Shown here: piece by piece, positions 18,847-29,150 of the stretch
How positions within the stretch are numbered: the stretch's first letter is position 1
How the letters are laid out: each line of letters opens with the position of its first letter
From: Myxococcales bacterium
GTDB lineage: Bacteria; Myxococcota_A; Polyangia; Polyangiales; Polyangiaceae
Assembly (NCBI GenBank): GCA_947473045.1
Contig: CANJCO010000002.1
Coordinates: 62,001-126,000, forward strand
DNA: 64,000 bases
Reading direction: 5' to 3'
Notes under the pieces: generated by a model
Seen by the model: the letters and a program-made list of their open reading frames with translations, nothing else
The model's database searches: none
Told to the model about the DNA's origin: nothing
Made by a program: the position numbers and the translations under genes

Positions 18847-19815
18847 ATGCCTGCTGAGCCGCCCAAGCGAAGACAAATTGGCCTTCAGGGCGTTCACAAA
18901 GCCCGAGAGATGCGTGTTGCCGGAAAGTATGCGCGCCCGACGGAGCGCATGTGGCTCGGCGCAGGCCTGGCGATCATCGCGCTGGTGGGCGGGTACCGTT
19001 ACTTCTCGAGCAGAAGTCTCGGCGGCGAGAAGAGCGATCTTGTCGGTAAGCGGCGCGCGATCGACTTGACGGTCGGTGCTGAATGGAAGCCGCTCCGTGA
19101 CAAGGTCGAGCGACTGACGATGGATGAGGCCGGGGCGTTCAAGGGCGACCTGGTCGACGTGTCGGCGATGGGGCTTTCGTTCCGCGATCAGCCTGGGATT
19201 TACCTTCGACTCCAGTTGCAGGACGCTACCTCGGCGGCGGGCATTCGTTTGGGCGCCCAGGGTTCGCTTCGCGATGCTTTTACGTCGTGCCTCTTGCGGA
19301 CGACCAACGCGCCGCTTGCGCGCGGCGACGTTGACGCGAGCGCGTTTCCCGAGCAGCCGTGGAATCTGCGCCAGGCGTATTCCGCGACTCGAATTTTGAC
19401 CGACGAGTGGAAGCACGAAGTCGATGAGTCGGACGATTCGCTTCGTTTGCGCGTATTTCAGCAGCAGTATGAAAAGGCCGTCGCTCAGGAGATTCCGCTC
19501 GCGATCGACATCTTGAAGCGCGCGCACTTCTTTTTGCTCGTGCTCGACGAGCCGTCACCTGACGCCGCTCGCAACGACGCAGGCGTGACGACGCCCGAGG
19601 CGCTGCAGCTCGTGCCCCATGATGCGCGCGTGGTTGTCTACGACTTCAAGCGCGACGCGGTGGTGGTTCGGTTGCGGCGCTCGGCCGCGGGGGCGTTCAT
19701 GCCGGCCGGAGACCGCCCGATCGCCGATCCCGAGACGCGCGATGCGGTGCAGCGCCAGGTGAACAACTGCTCGCTCGCCGAGGCGGTTACCGTCGCGATC
19801 AAGCCGCTGAAGTAG
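18847..19815 (+). CDS. Membrane-anchored protein of unknown function
   Basis: A 322-residue protein that I do not recognise. The first 35 residues are basic and cytoplasmic, followed by one membrane helix (about 37-52, WLGAGLAIIALVGGYRYF). The remaining part, about 265 residues, is probably periplasmic, without cysteine pairs or catalytic motifs that I can name. Its only obvious features are Asp/Arg-rich surface segments and a C-terminal helix with NNCSLAEAV. I chose the ATG at 18847 because GGAGG lies seven bases before it; the frame is open further upstream, across the terminator and into exbD. It probably works with the preceding ExbB-ExbD motor, but only position suggests this. Confidence 0.7.
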   Translation: MPAEPPKRRQIGLQGVHKAREMRVAGKYARPTERMWLGAGLAIIALVGGYRYFSSRSLGGEKSDLVGKRRAIDLTVGAEWKPLRDKVERLTMDEAGAFKGDLVDVSAMGLSFRDQPGIYLRLQLQDATSAAGIRLGAQGSLRDAFTSCLLRTTNAPLARGDVDASAFPEQPWNLRQAYSATRILTDEWKHEVDESDDSLRLRVFQQQYEKAVAQEIPLAIDILKRAHFFLLVLDEPSPDAARNDAGVTTPEALQLVPHDARVVVYDFKRDAVVVRLRRSAAGAFMPAGDRPIADPETRDAVQRQVNNCSLAEAVTVAIKPLK

Positions 19816-19818
19816 GCG

Positions 19819-20427
19819 TCATTGGGGAGCAGCGTCGCCCTTGTCGACGATGCGTGCGGCGAACATCGCGTGCCACGCGAGGGTGATTGAGAGGTACAGC
19901 GCGCGCTCGACCGATGACGTTTCTCCGCGCGCCAGCGCTGGTTCGGTCAGTCGCGCGCCTCCGTGAAAGGCGAGCCACGGCCCCACGGCTCGGGCGGCAA
20001 GCGGAACCTCGAGGCCGAGCCCCACCTGCAATCCGGATCGATCTCCGAGTGCGCCTCCCGTGGGCTGCGCGGCGAAGGCTCCGATCTCGAGGCCCAGCGA
20101 GTCGACGCAGAGGTCGGCGAAGCGTTGACCAAATTCGAGCCCCGTTAGCCAGCGCGCGAGAAACAGTGGGCGCAGCTCCATTCCTGTGTAAAGTACACGG
20201 ATCGGATCGACAGATGTGCCGGCGCTGTCTTCGTAGCCAGCGAACCATCCGGCGGAATCGAGCAGGCGCAGTCGGAAATCGCCAGTCGCGCGCGCACCGC
20301 GCGGCCCGAGCGCCGCTCCTGCTCCCACCACGAGGCCGAGGTCGCCCTCGAGCCTGCCGAAGGTCGCGTCGGTCGTGGCGGCGGAGGGGACGAGGAGCGC
20401 GATCAGCACGGCGGTCGCGGGGGACAT
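19819..20427 (-). CDS. Secreted or outer-membrane protein of unknown function
   Basis: A protein of about 202 residues with an N-terminal signal peptide (MSPATAVLIALLVPSAAT). The rest alternates polar and non-polar residues in short strands rich in Gly, Leu and aromatic residues (LGLVVGAGAALGPRG, LQVGLGLEVPLA). This is compatible with a small outer-membrane beta-barrel. Its ATG overlaps the stop of the HD-domain gene (TGATG); a GTG one codon earlier is also possible. It is probably co-translated with that gene. No family was recognised. Confidence 0.6.
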   Translation of the reverse strand: MSPATAVLIALLVPSAATTDATFGRLEGDLGLVVGAGAALGPRGARATGDFRLRLLDSAGWFAGYEDSAGTSVDPIRVLYTGMELRPLFLARWLTGLEFGQRFADLCVDSLGLEIGAFAAQPTGGALGDRSGLQVGLGLEVPLAARAVGPWLAFHGGARLTEPALARGETSSVERALYLSITLAWHAMFAARIVDKGDAAPQ

Positions 20428-21725
20428 CACGGGGAGGGGGCCTGCGACAGCGCCCGGGTGATCTCCTCGCGCAGCTCGCCGGCAAACACGAGGCGAACGC
20501 GCGAGAGCGTCTGTCCAGCGAGTCGAGCGAGCAGAAACGACACCTCGCTGAGCTTGCGTGGGGCGCCTTTCGCGTAGACGACCATGGGCTCTTTGCCCGT
20601 GGAATAGGGCGTGTCCGAAGCGACATCGATTCCGACGTGGAGCTCGGGGTCGAGTCCGTGGGCAACGGCGATCTCCCGAGCGATCGCGAGACAGTCAGCC
20701 TGACCAACGGGCGTCGCCTGTTCGCCGAAGAGCTCGAGCGTTTTGTGCAGCTGGCGGGCGCGCACGCGCTTCGTGAGGTCGGCGAGTCCGGCATCTTTGC
20801 ACGACTGCCAGGCGTGCATCGCGACCGAGAGCACCGCGTCATCGAGATCGAGATAATCGGCGAGAGGGAGATCGCCCGTGGCGGCGGCCAGCGCGATGCC
20901 GCGGGGCGCCCCCTCGAGTGGGATGCCGGCCTCGATGAGTTTGGCTGCGCGCGCGAGCACGGCGCGGATCATCCACTCTGCCGAGCGTGTTGCCTTGTGA
21001 AGGTAGACCTGTTGAAACATGAACAGCCGGGCGATGAGGAACGCCTCGATCGCGGGCAGGCCCTTCGCCCCATCGATCGCGAGCTCGGGCGCCTCATTCG
21101 ATGCGCCTGGCATCATCCGCAGGCTGCGCAGAAGCCAGTCGAGGTCGAATACGCCGTAGCGCACGCCCGTCGCGTGCGCGTCTCGGAGCAGGTAGTCGCA
21201 GCGGTCGACGTCGAAAATTCCGCTGACCGAGTTGGCGAGGTAAGGCAGGGGGTGCTCACCTCGTACGAGCGCAGCAACCCGCGCGGGCATGCCCGGATCG
21301 TGGGCCGACAAGATACGGTTCACATCGGTCGACGGGTCGAGCACGATTCGCTCGGTCCACACTTCGTGATGCGGCGTTCCCGGTATGGCGTCCTCGAAGA
21401 GGTGGCTGAGCGGGCCGTGTCCGAGGTCGTGGAGCATGGCGGCGGCGAGCGCGTCACTCGCGCGGTCACTGGTGACCTGTTGCCAAAATGGGAGGTCGCC
21501 CTGGATGGATCGAAGGCGGGCGATGAGCTGTTTCATCACGAAGGCGGCGCCGAGCGCGTGCGAAAAGCGCGTGTGCTCAGCTCCCGGAAAGGCGAGCGAC
21601 GCGACGCCGAGCTGGCGCACTCTGCGCAGGCGCTGAACCTCGGCTGCGTCGACGAGCTTACGAATGATTCCCTCTTCGTCCGACTCGAACGAAACGAGCC
21701 CGAACACCGCATCTCGAAGGATCAT
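20427..21725 (-). CDS. HD-superfamily metal-dependent phosphohydrolase (dNTPase-like)
   Basis: A 432-residue protein of the HD superfamily, related to dNTP triphosphohydrolases and the SAMHD1-like enzymes. The metal-binding pattern is present: H in the segment HTRFSHALG, then HD in AAMLHDLGHGPLSH near residue 85, with a later Asp in FDVDRCDYLLRDA. The segment EHTRFSHALGAA is very characteristic. The ATG at 21725 opens MILRDAVFGLVSF, a usual start for this family. The substrate cannot be read from the sequence; nucleotides are likely. It diverges from the next gene across 111 bases. Confidence 0.88.
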   Translation of the reverse strand: MILRDAVFGLVSFESDEEGIIRKLVDAAEVQRLRRVRQLGVASLAFPGAEHTRFSHALGAAFVMKQLIARLRSIQGDLPFWQQVTSDRASDALAAAMLHDLGHGPLSHLFEDAIPGTPHHEVWTERIVLDPSTDVNRILSAHDPGMPARVAALVRGEHPLPYLANSVSGIFDVDRCDYLLRDAHATGVRYGVFDLDWLLRSLRMMPGASNEAPELAIDGAKGLPAIEAFLIARLFMFQQVYLHKATRSAEWMIRAVLARAAKLIEAGIPLEGAPRGIALAAATGDLPLADYLDLDDAVLSVAMHAWQSCKDAGLADLTKRVRARQLHKTLELFGEQATPVGQADCLAIAREIAVAHGLDPELHVGIDVASDTPYSTGKEPMVVYAKGAPRKLSEVSFLLARLAGQTLSRVRLVFAGELREEITRALSQAPSP

Positions 21726-21836
21726 GTTCCGGCGGAGCCTACTGGCGCCGTTGGCTCGCGCGCAGCAAAATTGAGCGTGCAGCGGTCGAGCTGCCGCGGG
21801 CGCGCCACTTCGTGTAGCCTTCGCTGCTCCCATCAC

Positions 21837-24005
21837 ATGCCTTCCGACAGCTCCCATCGACTGACCGACATTCTTCGGGTCCTGCCCGATGGCGAGCTCG
21901 ACGCGATCGTTGCCCGCCTCGGCATTCGAATCGATCCCGCCAAGCGCCTCGACCGACCCGCGCAAATTGCCCGCGCGCTCGTGGCGCTCCCCGATCTGCG
22001 CGACACGTCGCGGCTCCCGCACGCGAGCGTCGAGCTGCTGCACAGAGCTGCCGAACAGCGCGGGTCGCTCGTCTTGCCGTCGTTGCCATCGTCGCTGGAG
22101 CCGCTGCTTGCGCGCAGCGTGATGTTCGCGCGGGGCGTGTCGGGCGGAGGAGTCGAGCTGATATTGCCGGCGGCCTACCTGCTTCAGCTGCGCACGTGGG
22201 AGGGTGAAGATCCCCGCTGCGCCCGCGCACTTCTCGCGCAGGCCTCGTTCGAGGCCACGAGCGCGATCGCCACGCACTATCTCGGTCGTCCGGCGACGCC
22301 GCCGATTGCCCTCGCGCTCGAGGCTGCGTGGGAGCTCCTGACCGATATGCCGTCGCTGGCTGCGGAGCTCGAGAAGCTCGCTCCGAGCGAGCGCCGCGTC
22401 CTCGAGAAGGTTGAGCAGGACGGCGGCGAGGTCGACACCGAGGAGCTGCTCGAGCTCGAACGCGAGCCGATGCGAATGCGCACGGCCACCGGCGTCACGC
22501 CTTCGCGTCGCGGCGTCGGCTCGGCGCTCGAGCGTCGCGGGTTTTTGATACCGGTTCATCCCAACCGTCACGTTGTTCCGACCGAGGTTTCTCGTGTGAT
22601 TGGCGCCGCGCGGAGGGCTGAGCGCGCGAGGCGACGCGAGCAGATGCTGACCTTCGTACGGGGCGCCGATCACGCACCGCGGCGCGCGAAGTTCGCGATC
22701 GATCCGTCGCCGCTCGCGATGGGGCTCGCGATCGCGGTTCGCGAAGGCGGCGGTGAGGTGCGGCCTGGAATCGGTACGGCGCGCTCGCTGACGCACAAGC
22801 TCGCGACGCGGTTCGGCCGTGAGCCTTCGCATGTCGCCATCGTGTGCGCGCTTTCTCGCGCGATCGGCTTGTGGGATGCCTCCGCGCTGGTGCTCGCCGC
22901 GCCGCCCGGATCGTTCATCTTGGCCGACGTGCTGCCGGCGCTGTTTTCGGCGTGGCGGAAGGGCGGCGCGTGGGATGAAGCGCGGGCCGAGTCCGAGGTG
23001 CTCCGGCTCCCCGACGGTGCGCGCGATGCGAGCCCGGTCGGCGTGTTGCGTGAGCTCGTGCTCGAGGCGCTCGTTGCGCTCGGCGAAGGGTGGATGCCCT
23101 GGACTGCGCTCGCGAGCTATTTCAAGAGCGACGAGCGCATGGCGGGGCTCGAGCGGCTGTTTCGCCGCTGGGCCGATCGCGTCGGCGCGGCGCACGTGAC
23201 GCCGCTCGATGTGGCGCGCCGCATCGTGCTCGAGAGCTTGCCGGCGCTAGGCGTACTCGACGTGGGTGAAGACGACGACCTCGCGGTTCCCGACGGCGAC
23301 GAAAATGTTGCGAGCGAAGCGCGCGTCGCGCTGCGCCTCACGTCGCGCGGTCGTGCGCTTCTGACCGGCAAGTCGGTCGGTCAGGAGCTTACCCGCTCCA
23401 AGTTTCTCGACTCCCACGTGCTCCGCCTCGGCGCGACGGCGCTCGTCGCGTCGGTGCTCGCGATCGGCCCGCTCGTCGAGGTGTCGCGTTGCAGCGAAAC
23501 GGTCGACCTCGTCGTGGCGCCGCAGACGCTCGCCCGGGCCCTCGCAGTGGGCCTCGAAGCCGACACCCTGAAGCAGCGCATCGAGGCGATCGCTCCGTTG
23601 CCTGAGTCGCTGTCCCGAACGCTCGCGCAGGCCAGCGTTGTTGTCGGCCGGGCTACCTACGCTCCGGCGAGCGCGTTTCTCTGGGTCGACGACACCAGCG
23701 TTCGCGAGCTGCTCCGAACGCGGCGCGCCACGGCGGAGCTTTTCGTCGATCCCTCGCCTTCGGGGGGTCTGCTCGTGCACAGCACCGTCGACCTCGATCG
23801 GCTCGTGCGTCGATGCCGAACGGTGGGCATCGAGATCTCGGCCGATGGCGAGGTCGTTCGCGCGCGGACGCTGCCGCCGCCGGGCGGATCGGTAGCGCCG
23901 TCCCGTAAGAGCAGCCTGCCGCCCCCGCCCGAGGCATCGCCTTCGCCGACGCGACGACGCAGCTCGCAGCGCTTGCCGGCCGTGCGCTCCGAGCCCGACG
24001 ACTGA
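21837..24005 (+). CDS. Large protein, possibly helicase-associated (XPB/Helicase_C_3-like)
   Basis: A 722-residue, Ala/Leu/Arg-rich, mostly helical protein. No Walker A or other ATPase motif is visible, so it is not itself a helicase. The C-terminal 250 residues (VDLVVAPQTLARALAVG, later FLWVDDTSVRELL and LLVHSTVDLDRLVRRCRTVG) weakly recall the helicase-associated proteins of actinobacteria that carry an XPB-like C-terminal module. The N-terminal part has paired helical segments, perhaps winged-helix units (residues 150-260). It ends in a basic Ser/Pro tail. The ATG at 21837 is the first plausible start. It ends three bases before the convergent thiC stop. Function unknown; the family link is low confidence. 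Confidence 0.6.
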   Translation: MPSDSSHRLTDILRVLPDGELDAIVARLGIRIDPAKRLDRPAQIARALVALPDLRDTSRLPHASVELLHRAAEQRGSLVLPSLPSSLEPLLARSVMFARGVSGGGVELILPAAYLLQLRTWEGEDPRCARALLAQASFEATSAIATHYLGRPATPPIALALEAAWELLTDMPSLAAELEKLAPSERRVLEKVEQDGGEVDTEELLELEREPMRMRTATGVTPSRRGVGSALERRGFLIPVHPNRHVVPTEVSRVIGAARRAERARRREQMLTFVRGADHAPRRAKFAIDPSPLAMGLAIAVREGGGEVRPGIGTARSLTHKLATRFGREPSHVAIVCALSRAIGLWDASALVLAAPPGSFILADVLPALFSAWRKGGAWDEARAESEVLRLPDGARDASPVGVLRELVLEALVALGEGWMPWTALASYFKSDERMAGLERLFRRWADRVGAAHVTPLDVARRIVLESLPALGVLDVGEDDDLAVPDGDENVASEARVALRLTSRGRALLTGKSVGQELTRSKFLDSHVLRLGATALVASVLAIGPLVEVSRCSETVDLVVAPQTLARALAVGLEADTLKQRIEAIAPLPESLSRTLAQASVVVGRATYAPASAFLWVDDTSVRELLRTRRATAELFVDPSPSGGLLVHSTVDLDRLVRRCRTVGIEISADGEVVRARTLPPPGGSVAPSRKSSLPPPPEASPSPTRRRSSQRLPAVRSEPDD

Positions 24006-24008
24006 CCC

Positions 24009-26001
<1,993 letters not shown>

Positions 26002-26112
26002 AGGGCCGATTCGTAGGGCAGGCGCGCCCCGGCGTCAAATGAGGCAAATCGCTGCTTGCGCTCATCTGGCATCTGGAGGTATAGATGGCGTCCCAGTTGG
26101 TGACAATGACGG

Positions 26113-26144
26113 CGCGGCCCCAACCGGGAGCCGCGTTTTTTTTT
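26113..26144 (+). terminator. Strong intrinsic terminator in the leader of rimP-nusA-infB
   Basis: CGCGGC (26113-26118) plus CCC pairs with GGG plus GCCGCG (26130-26135): nine base pairs, one bulged A, a four-base AACC loop, followed by nine T residues (26136-26144). It reads in the plus direction and ends 28 bases before the rimP ATG. No plus-strand gene lies between it and 24005, so it is best explained as an attenuator for the rimP operon. Ending an unannotated leader RNA is the alternative. Confidence 0.85.
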
Positions 26145-26172
26145 GCCCCAACGACCCACACCCGAACTCTCC

Positions 26173-26733
26173 ATGCCCTCCGCTGCCAAGACGACAACAC
26201 CTGGAATCGACCGCGATCGGCTCAGCGCCGTGATCGAGCCGATTGCGCGTGCGCATGGCGCTGAGGTTGTCGATGTCGAGCTCAAGAGTGATTTGGGTGG
26301 CTGGGTGCTGCGCGTCTATGTCGAAAAGCAGGGCAGCGCCGACAGCGCGCTGGGCACGCGCGATGCGGCGGTCGACCTCGGCCTCTGCGCCGACGTCGCA
26401 CGCGACCTTTCCCCGGCGCTCGACCTCGACGACGCGCTCATTCCGCACCGCTACAACCTCGAAGTGAGCTCGCCCGGCGTCGAGCGTGCGCTCAAAACTG
26501 CCCGCGATTTCGCCCGCTTCGCAGGGCTCAAGGCCAAGGTCAAGCTCACGGCGGCAGTACGCGGCCAGAAGGTGCTCCGCGGCGTGATCGGCGCGAGCGC
26601 TGGCGGCGAGATCACCATCTGTCAAGATGGCGACACCTATGCGTTCCCTCTCGATCACGTCGAGAGCGCAAACCTCGTGTTCGAGTTTGGCCCCGCGGCG
26701 AAACCGGGCGGCAAGCAGCAGAAGAGAAAGTAG
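26173..26733 (+). CDS. rimP: Ribosome maturation factor RimP
   Basis: RimP is needed for assembly of the 30S subunit. The 186-residue protein shows the family's two domains. The N-terminal alpha/beta part has IEPIARAHGAEVVDVELKSD and the signature YNLEVSSPGVERAL near residue 105. The C-terminal SH3-like barrel has VLRGVIGASAGGEITI and ends FPLDHVESANLVFEF. A Lys-rich tail extends beyond the usual 150-160 residues. The ATG at 26173 is preferred over an upstream TTG that lies inside the terminator T tract. It is followed by nusA after 18 bases, the standard operon order. Confidence 0.93.
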   Translation: MPSAAKTTTPGIDRDRLSAVIEPIARAHGAEVVDVELKSDLGGWVLRVYVEKQGSADSALGTRDAAVDLGLCADVARDLSPALDLDDALIPHRYNLEVSSPGVERALKTARDFARFAGLKAKVKLTAAVRGQKVLRGVIGASAGGEITICQDGDTYAFPLDHVESANLVFEFGPAAKPGGKQQKRK

Positions 26734-26751
26734 AGACAGAGGTATACCGAC

Positions 26752-28377
26752 ATGGCCACGCAGCAGCAGCAGACGCAGTCCGGAGATGTCAACCTCCTTC
26801 AGGCGATCGATATGGTCGCCAAGGACAAAGGTATCGACAAATCGCGCCTCATCAAGATGGTCGAAGAGGCCATCTTGAAGGCCGCGCAGAGCGTCTTTGG
26901 GCCAATGCGTGAGCTCGAGTCGCGCTTCAACGACGACACCGGCCAGGTCGACCTGTTTCAATACATGACCGTCGTCGACGATCCCTCCGACGACGACCGC
27001 GAAATCGCGCTCGAAGACGCGCTTGCCGCGGGGCTCGAAGCCGAGCTCGGCGAGGAGCTCGGCTTTCAGATCTTCTGGCATCCGTCGGACGCGAAGGCCG
27101 CGGGCGAGCAGGACAAGCAGTTCGGCGATCTGCTTCGCGTGAAGCAGGCGCGTTCGTCGTTCGGTCGCATCGCGGCGCAGACCGCGAAGCAGGTGCTCAT
27201 TCAGGGCGTTCGCGACGAAGAGCGCACCTTGATCTTCAATCAGTTCAAGGACAAGAAGGGCGAGCTCATCAAGGGCATCGTGCGCCGCTTCGAGAAGGGC
27301 CAGAACCTGATCGTCGATCTCGGACCGACCGAGGCGATCCTGCCGTTCCGTGAGCAGACGCCGCGCGAAAGCTATCGCCCCGGTGACCGCGTAGTCGCCT
27401 ACGTCAAAGAGATCGACCGCGAGGCGCGCGGCCCCCAGGTCATCCTGTCCCGGGCCGATCCGCGTCTCGTCGAGAAGCTCTTCGAAGCCGAGGTTCCTGA
27501 AATCTACGAGGGCATCGTGCGCGTGATGGCGTGCGCCCGAGAGGCCGGAGCGCGCAGCAAGATCGCGGTCTCGAGCCGCGATGCAGACGTCGATCCGGTG
27601 GGCGCGTGCGTCGGCATGAAGGGCTCCCGTGTGCAGGCCGTCGTGCAGGAACTCCGCGGCGAGAAGATCGACATCGTCCCGTTCGACAAGGACCCGGCGC
27701 GCTTCGTGTGTGCGGCGATTCAGCCCGCGGAGGTGAACAAGGTCATCGTCGACGAGGCCGACCACCGCATGGAACTCGTCGTCCCCGACGAGAAGCTCTC
27801 GCTCGCGATTGGGCGCAAAGGGCAAAATGTCAGGCTCGCCGCGCAGCTCACGGGCTGGAAGCTCGACATCATCTCGGAGAGCAAGTTCCGCCAAATCGAG
27901 GATGAATCGGTGGCGGCGCTCCAGCACATCCCGGGCATCACCGAGCAAGTCGCGCGCAGCATGTATCGCATGGGCTTCCGCGCGATCGAGGAGTTGGCCG
28001 AGGCCAGCGAAGAGGAGCTCGCGTCGATCCCTGGCGTCGGTGACGCGGAGGCCGCGACCCGTTTGAAGGCCGACGCGCTCGGCACGATGGAACGCCTCCG
28101 ACAGGACCGCATGAAAGCTGCCACGACGAAGGTCGAGCCGCTCACCGAACGCGAGCGGATGCTCTTTGTTCGCGGCGTCGGCGACCGAACGGTCCAGTTG
28201 CTCGAGGAAGCCGGCTACAAGACCGTTGAAGACATTCAGCGCGAAGACGAGGACAAACTCGCCATCAAGACGGGCATCGGCATCAAAAAGGCGCGCGACG
28301 TCAAGCAGGGCGCGTTGCAGTTTTTGGCTTCCGAGTGGAAAGCGATCGAAGCGGCCCGCAAGGCTGCGCAGGTCTGA
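26752..28377 (+). CDS. nusA: Transcription termination/antitermination factor NusA
   Basis: NusA binds RNA polymerase and nascent RNA, influencing pausing, termination and antitermination. The 541 residues contain the N-terminal polymerase-binding domain (1-140), an S1 domain (KGELIKGIVRRFEKGQNLIVDLGP), and two KH domains with GACVGMKGSRVQ and AIGRKGQNVRLA. At the C-terminus are helix-hairpin-helix repeats (IPGITEQVARSMYRMGF and FVRGVGDRTVQLLEEAGY). A GAGG site is nine bases upstream. A terminator lies in the operon leader, so NusA could act on its own expression, as known for some nusA operons. Confidence 0.97.
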   Translation: MATQQQQTQSGDVNLLQAIDMVAKDKGIDKSRLIKMVEEAILKAAQSVFGPMRELESRFNDDTGQVDLFQYMTVVDDPSDDDREIALEDALAAGLEAELGEELGFQIFWHPSDAKAAGEQDKQFGDLLRVKQARSSFGRIAAQTAKQVLIQGVRDEERTLIFNQFKDKKGELIKGIVRRFEKGQNLIVDLGPTEAILPFREQTPRESYRPGDRVVAYVKEIDREARGPQVILSRADPRLVEKLFEAEVPEIYEGIVRVMACAREAGARSKIAVSSRDADVDPVGACVGMKGSRVQAVVQELRGEKIDIVPFDKDPARFVCAAIQPAEVNKVIVDEADHRMELVVPDEKLSLAIGRKGQNVRLAAQLTGWKLDIISESKFRQIEDESVAALQHIPGITEQVARSMYRMGFRAIEELAEASEEELASIPGVGDAEAATRLKADALGTMERLRQDRMKAATTKVEPLTERERMLFVRGVGDRTVQLLEEAGYKTVEDIQREDEDKLAIKTGIGIKKARDVKQGALQFLASEWKAIEAARKAAQV

Positions 28378-28400
28378 GCGAGGTCGAGGAGAGGCGCGTG

Positions 28401-29150
28401 ATGATGGTGATCGAAGACAGCGCGAAGCCCGCGCACAAACGGGAGCGCACATGCGCGGGGTGCGGCGAAAAAGCCGACGCCGCGGGTTTCGTGCGGCTCG
28501 TGCTCGGGCCCGCCTGCGAGATCGCGGTCGACGCAGCGGGCGGAGGCTTCGGACGGGGCGCTCACGTTCATGGGCGCTTCGCGTGCATCGCCAAGGCATG
28601 CCGCGGAGGCCTTTCGCGGGCCTTCAAAGCTCAAGTTCAGGCCAACGCCGAGGCGCTCGCGATCGAGGTTTCAGCGGCGTTCCTGCGCCGGGCTGACGGG
28701 CTGCTGCTGGCCGCCCGCCGGGCCGGGGCTACCGCCCAGGGCGCAGACGAGGCGCGCGCGGCGCTGGCTTCCGGCGCCCCGCTTGTCGTCGTCGCAGTCG
28801 ACGCCGCCAGCGTGGTTCAGCGGAGCGAAATTGCGCGAGCGATCGCAGAGGGCCGCGCGTGCGCGTGGTCCACAAAGAGCGAGCTCGGTCGCATGTTGGG
28901 GAGGGAAGAGGTCGCCGTGTGCGCAGTTACCGATGCGCGCATGGCCGCGGCGATCGTCAGGGCGGTTTCGACCGCTGATGGCGCGCGCTCCGGAGTGAGG
29001 GTTGATGCAACGAGTGAGTCAGGTTTGCAGGTGTCCAGCATGATCCGCTTAGCGGATTCGCGATCGACGAAGAGCGATCGTGGCGAAGGTGCCGAGCAAA
29101 CTCCGAGCGCCGAGCAGTTCGTGCGGCGCAGCGGCGAGGAGGATCGATGA
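28401..29150 (+). CDS. YlxR (DUF448) fused to an L7Ae-like RNA-binding domain
   Basis: A 249-residue protein. Residues about 14-90 form a YlxR/DUF448 domain (RTCAGCGEKADAAGFVRLV, then GRGAHVHGRFACIAKAC), a small basic RNA-binding fold found between nusA and infB. Residues about 90-195 look like an L7Ae/YlxQ-type alpha-beta domain (DGLLLAARRAGATAQGADE, then APLVVVAVDAAS). Many bacteria encode YlxR and YlxQ separately here, and fusions occur in some proteobacteria. The last 55 residues are low complexity. GTG at 28398 and ATG at 28401 or 28404 are all possible after the AGGAG site. The stop overlaps the infB ATG. Confidence 0.8.
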   Translation: MMVIEDSAKPAHKRERTCAGCGEKADAAGFVRLVLGPACEIAVDAAGGGFGRGAHVHGRFACIAKACRGGLSRAFKAQVQANAEALAIEVSAAFLRRADGLLLAARRAGATAQGADEARAALASGAPLVVVAVDAASVVQRSEIARAIAEGRACAWSTKSELGRMLGREEVAVCAVTDARMAAAIVRAVSTADGARSGVRVDATSESGLQVSSMIRLADSRSTKSDRGEGAEQTPSAEQFVRRSGEEDR

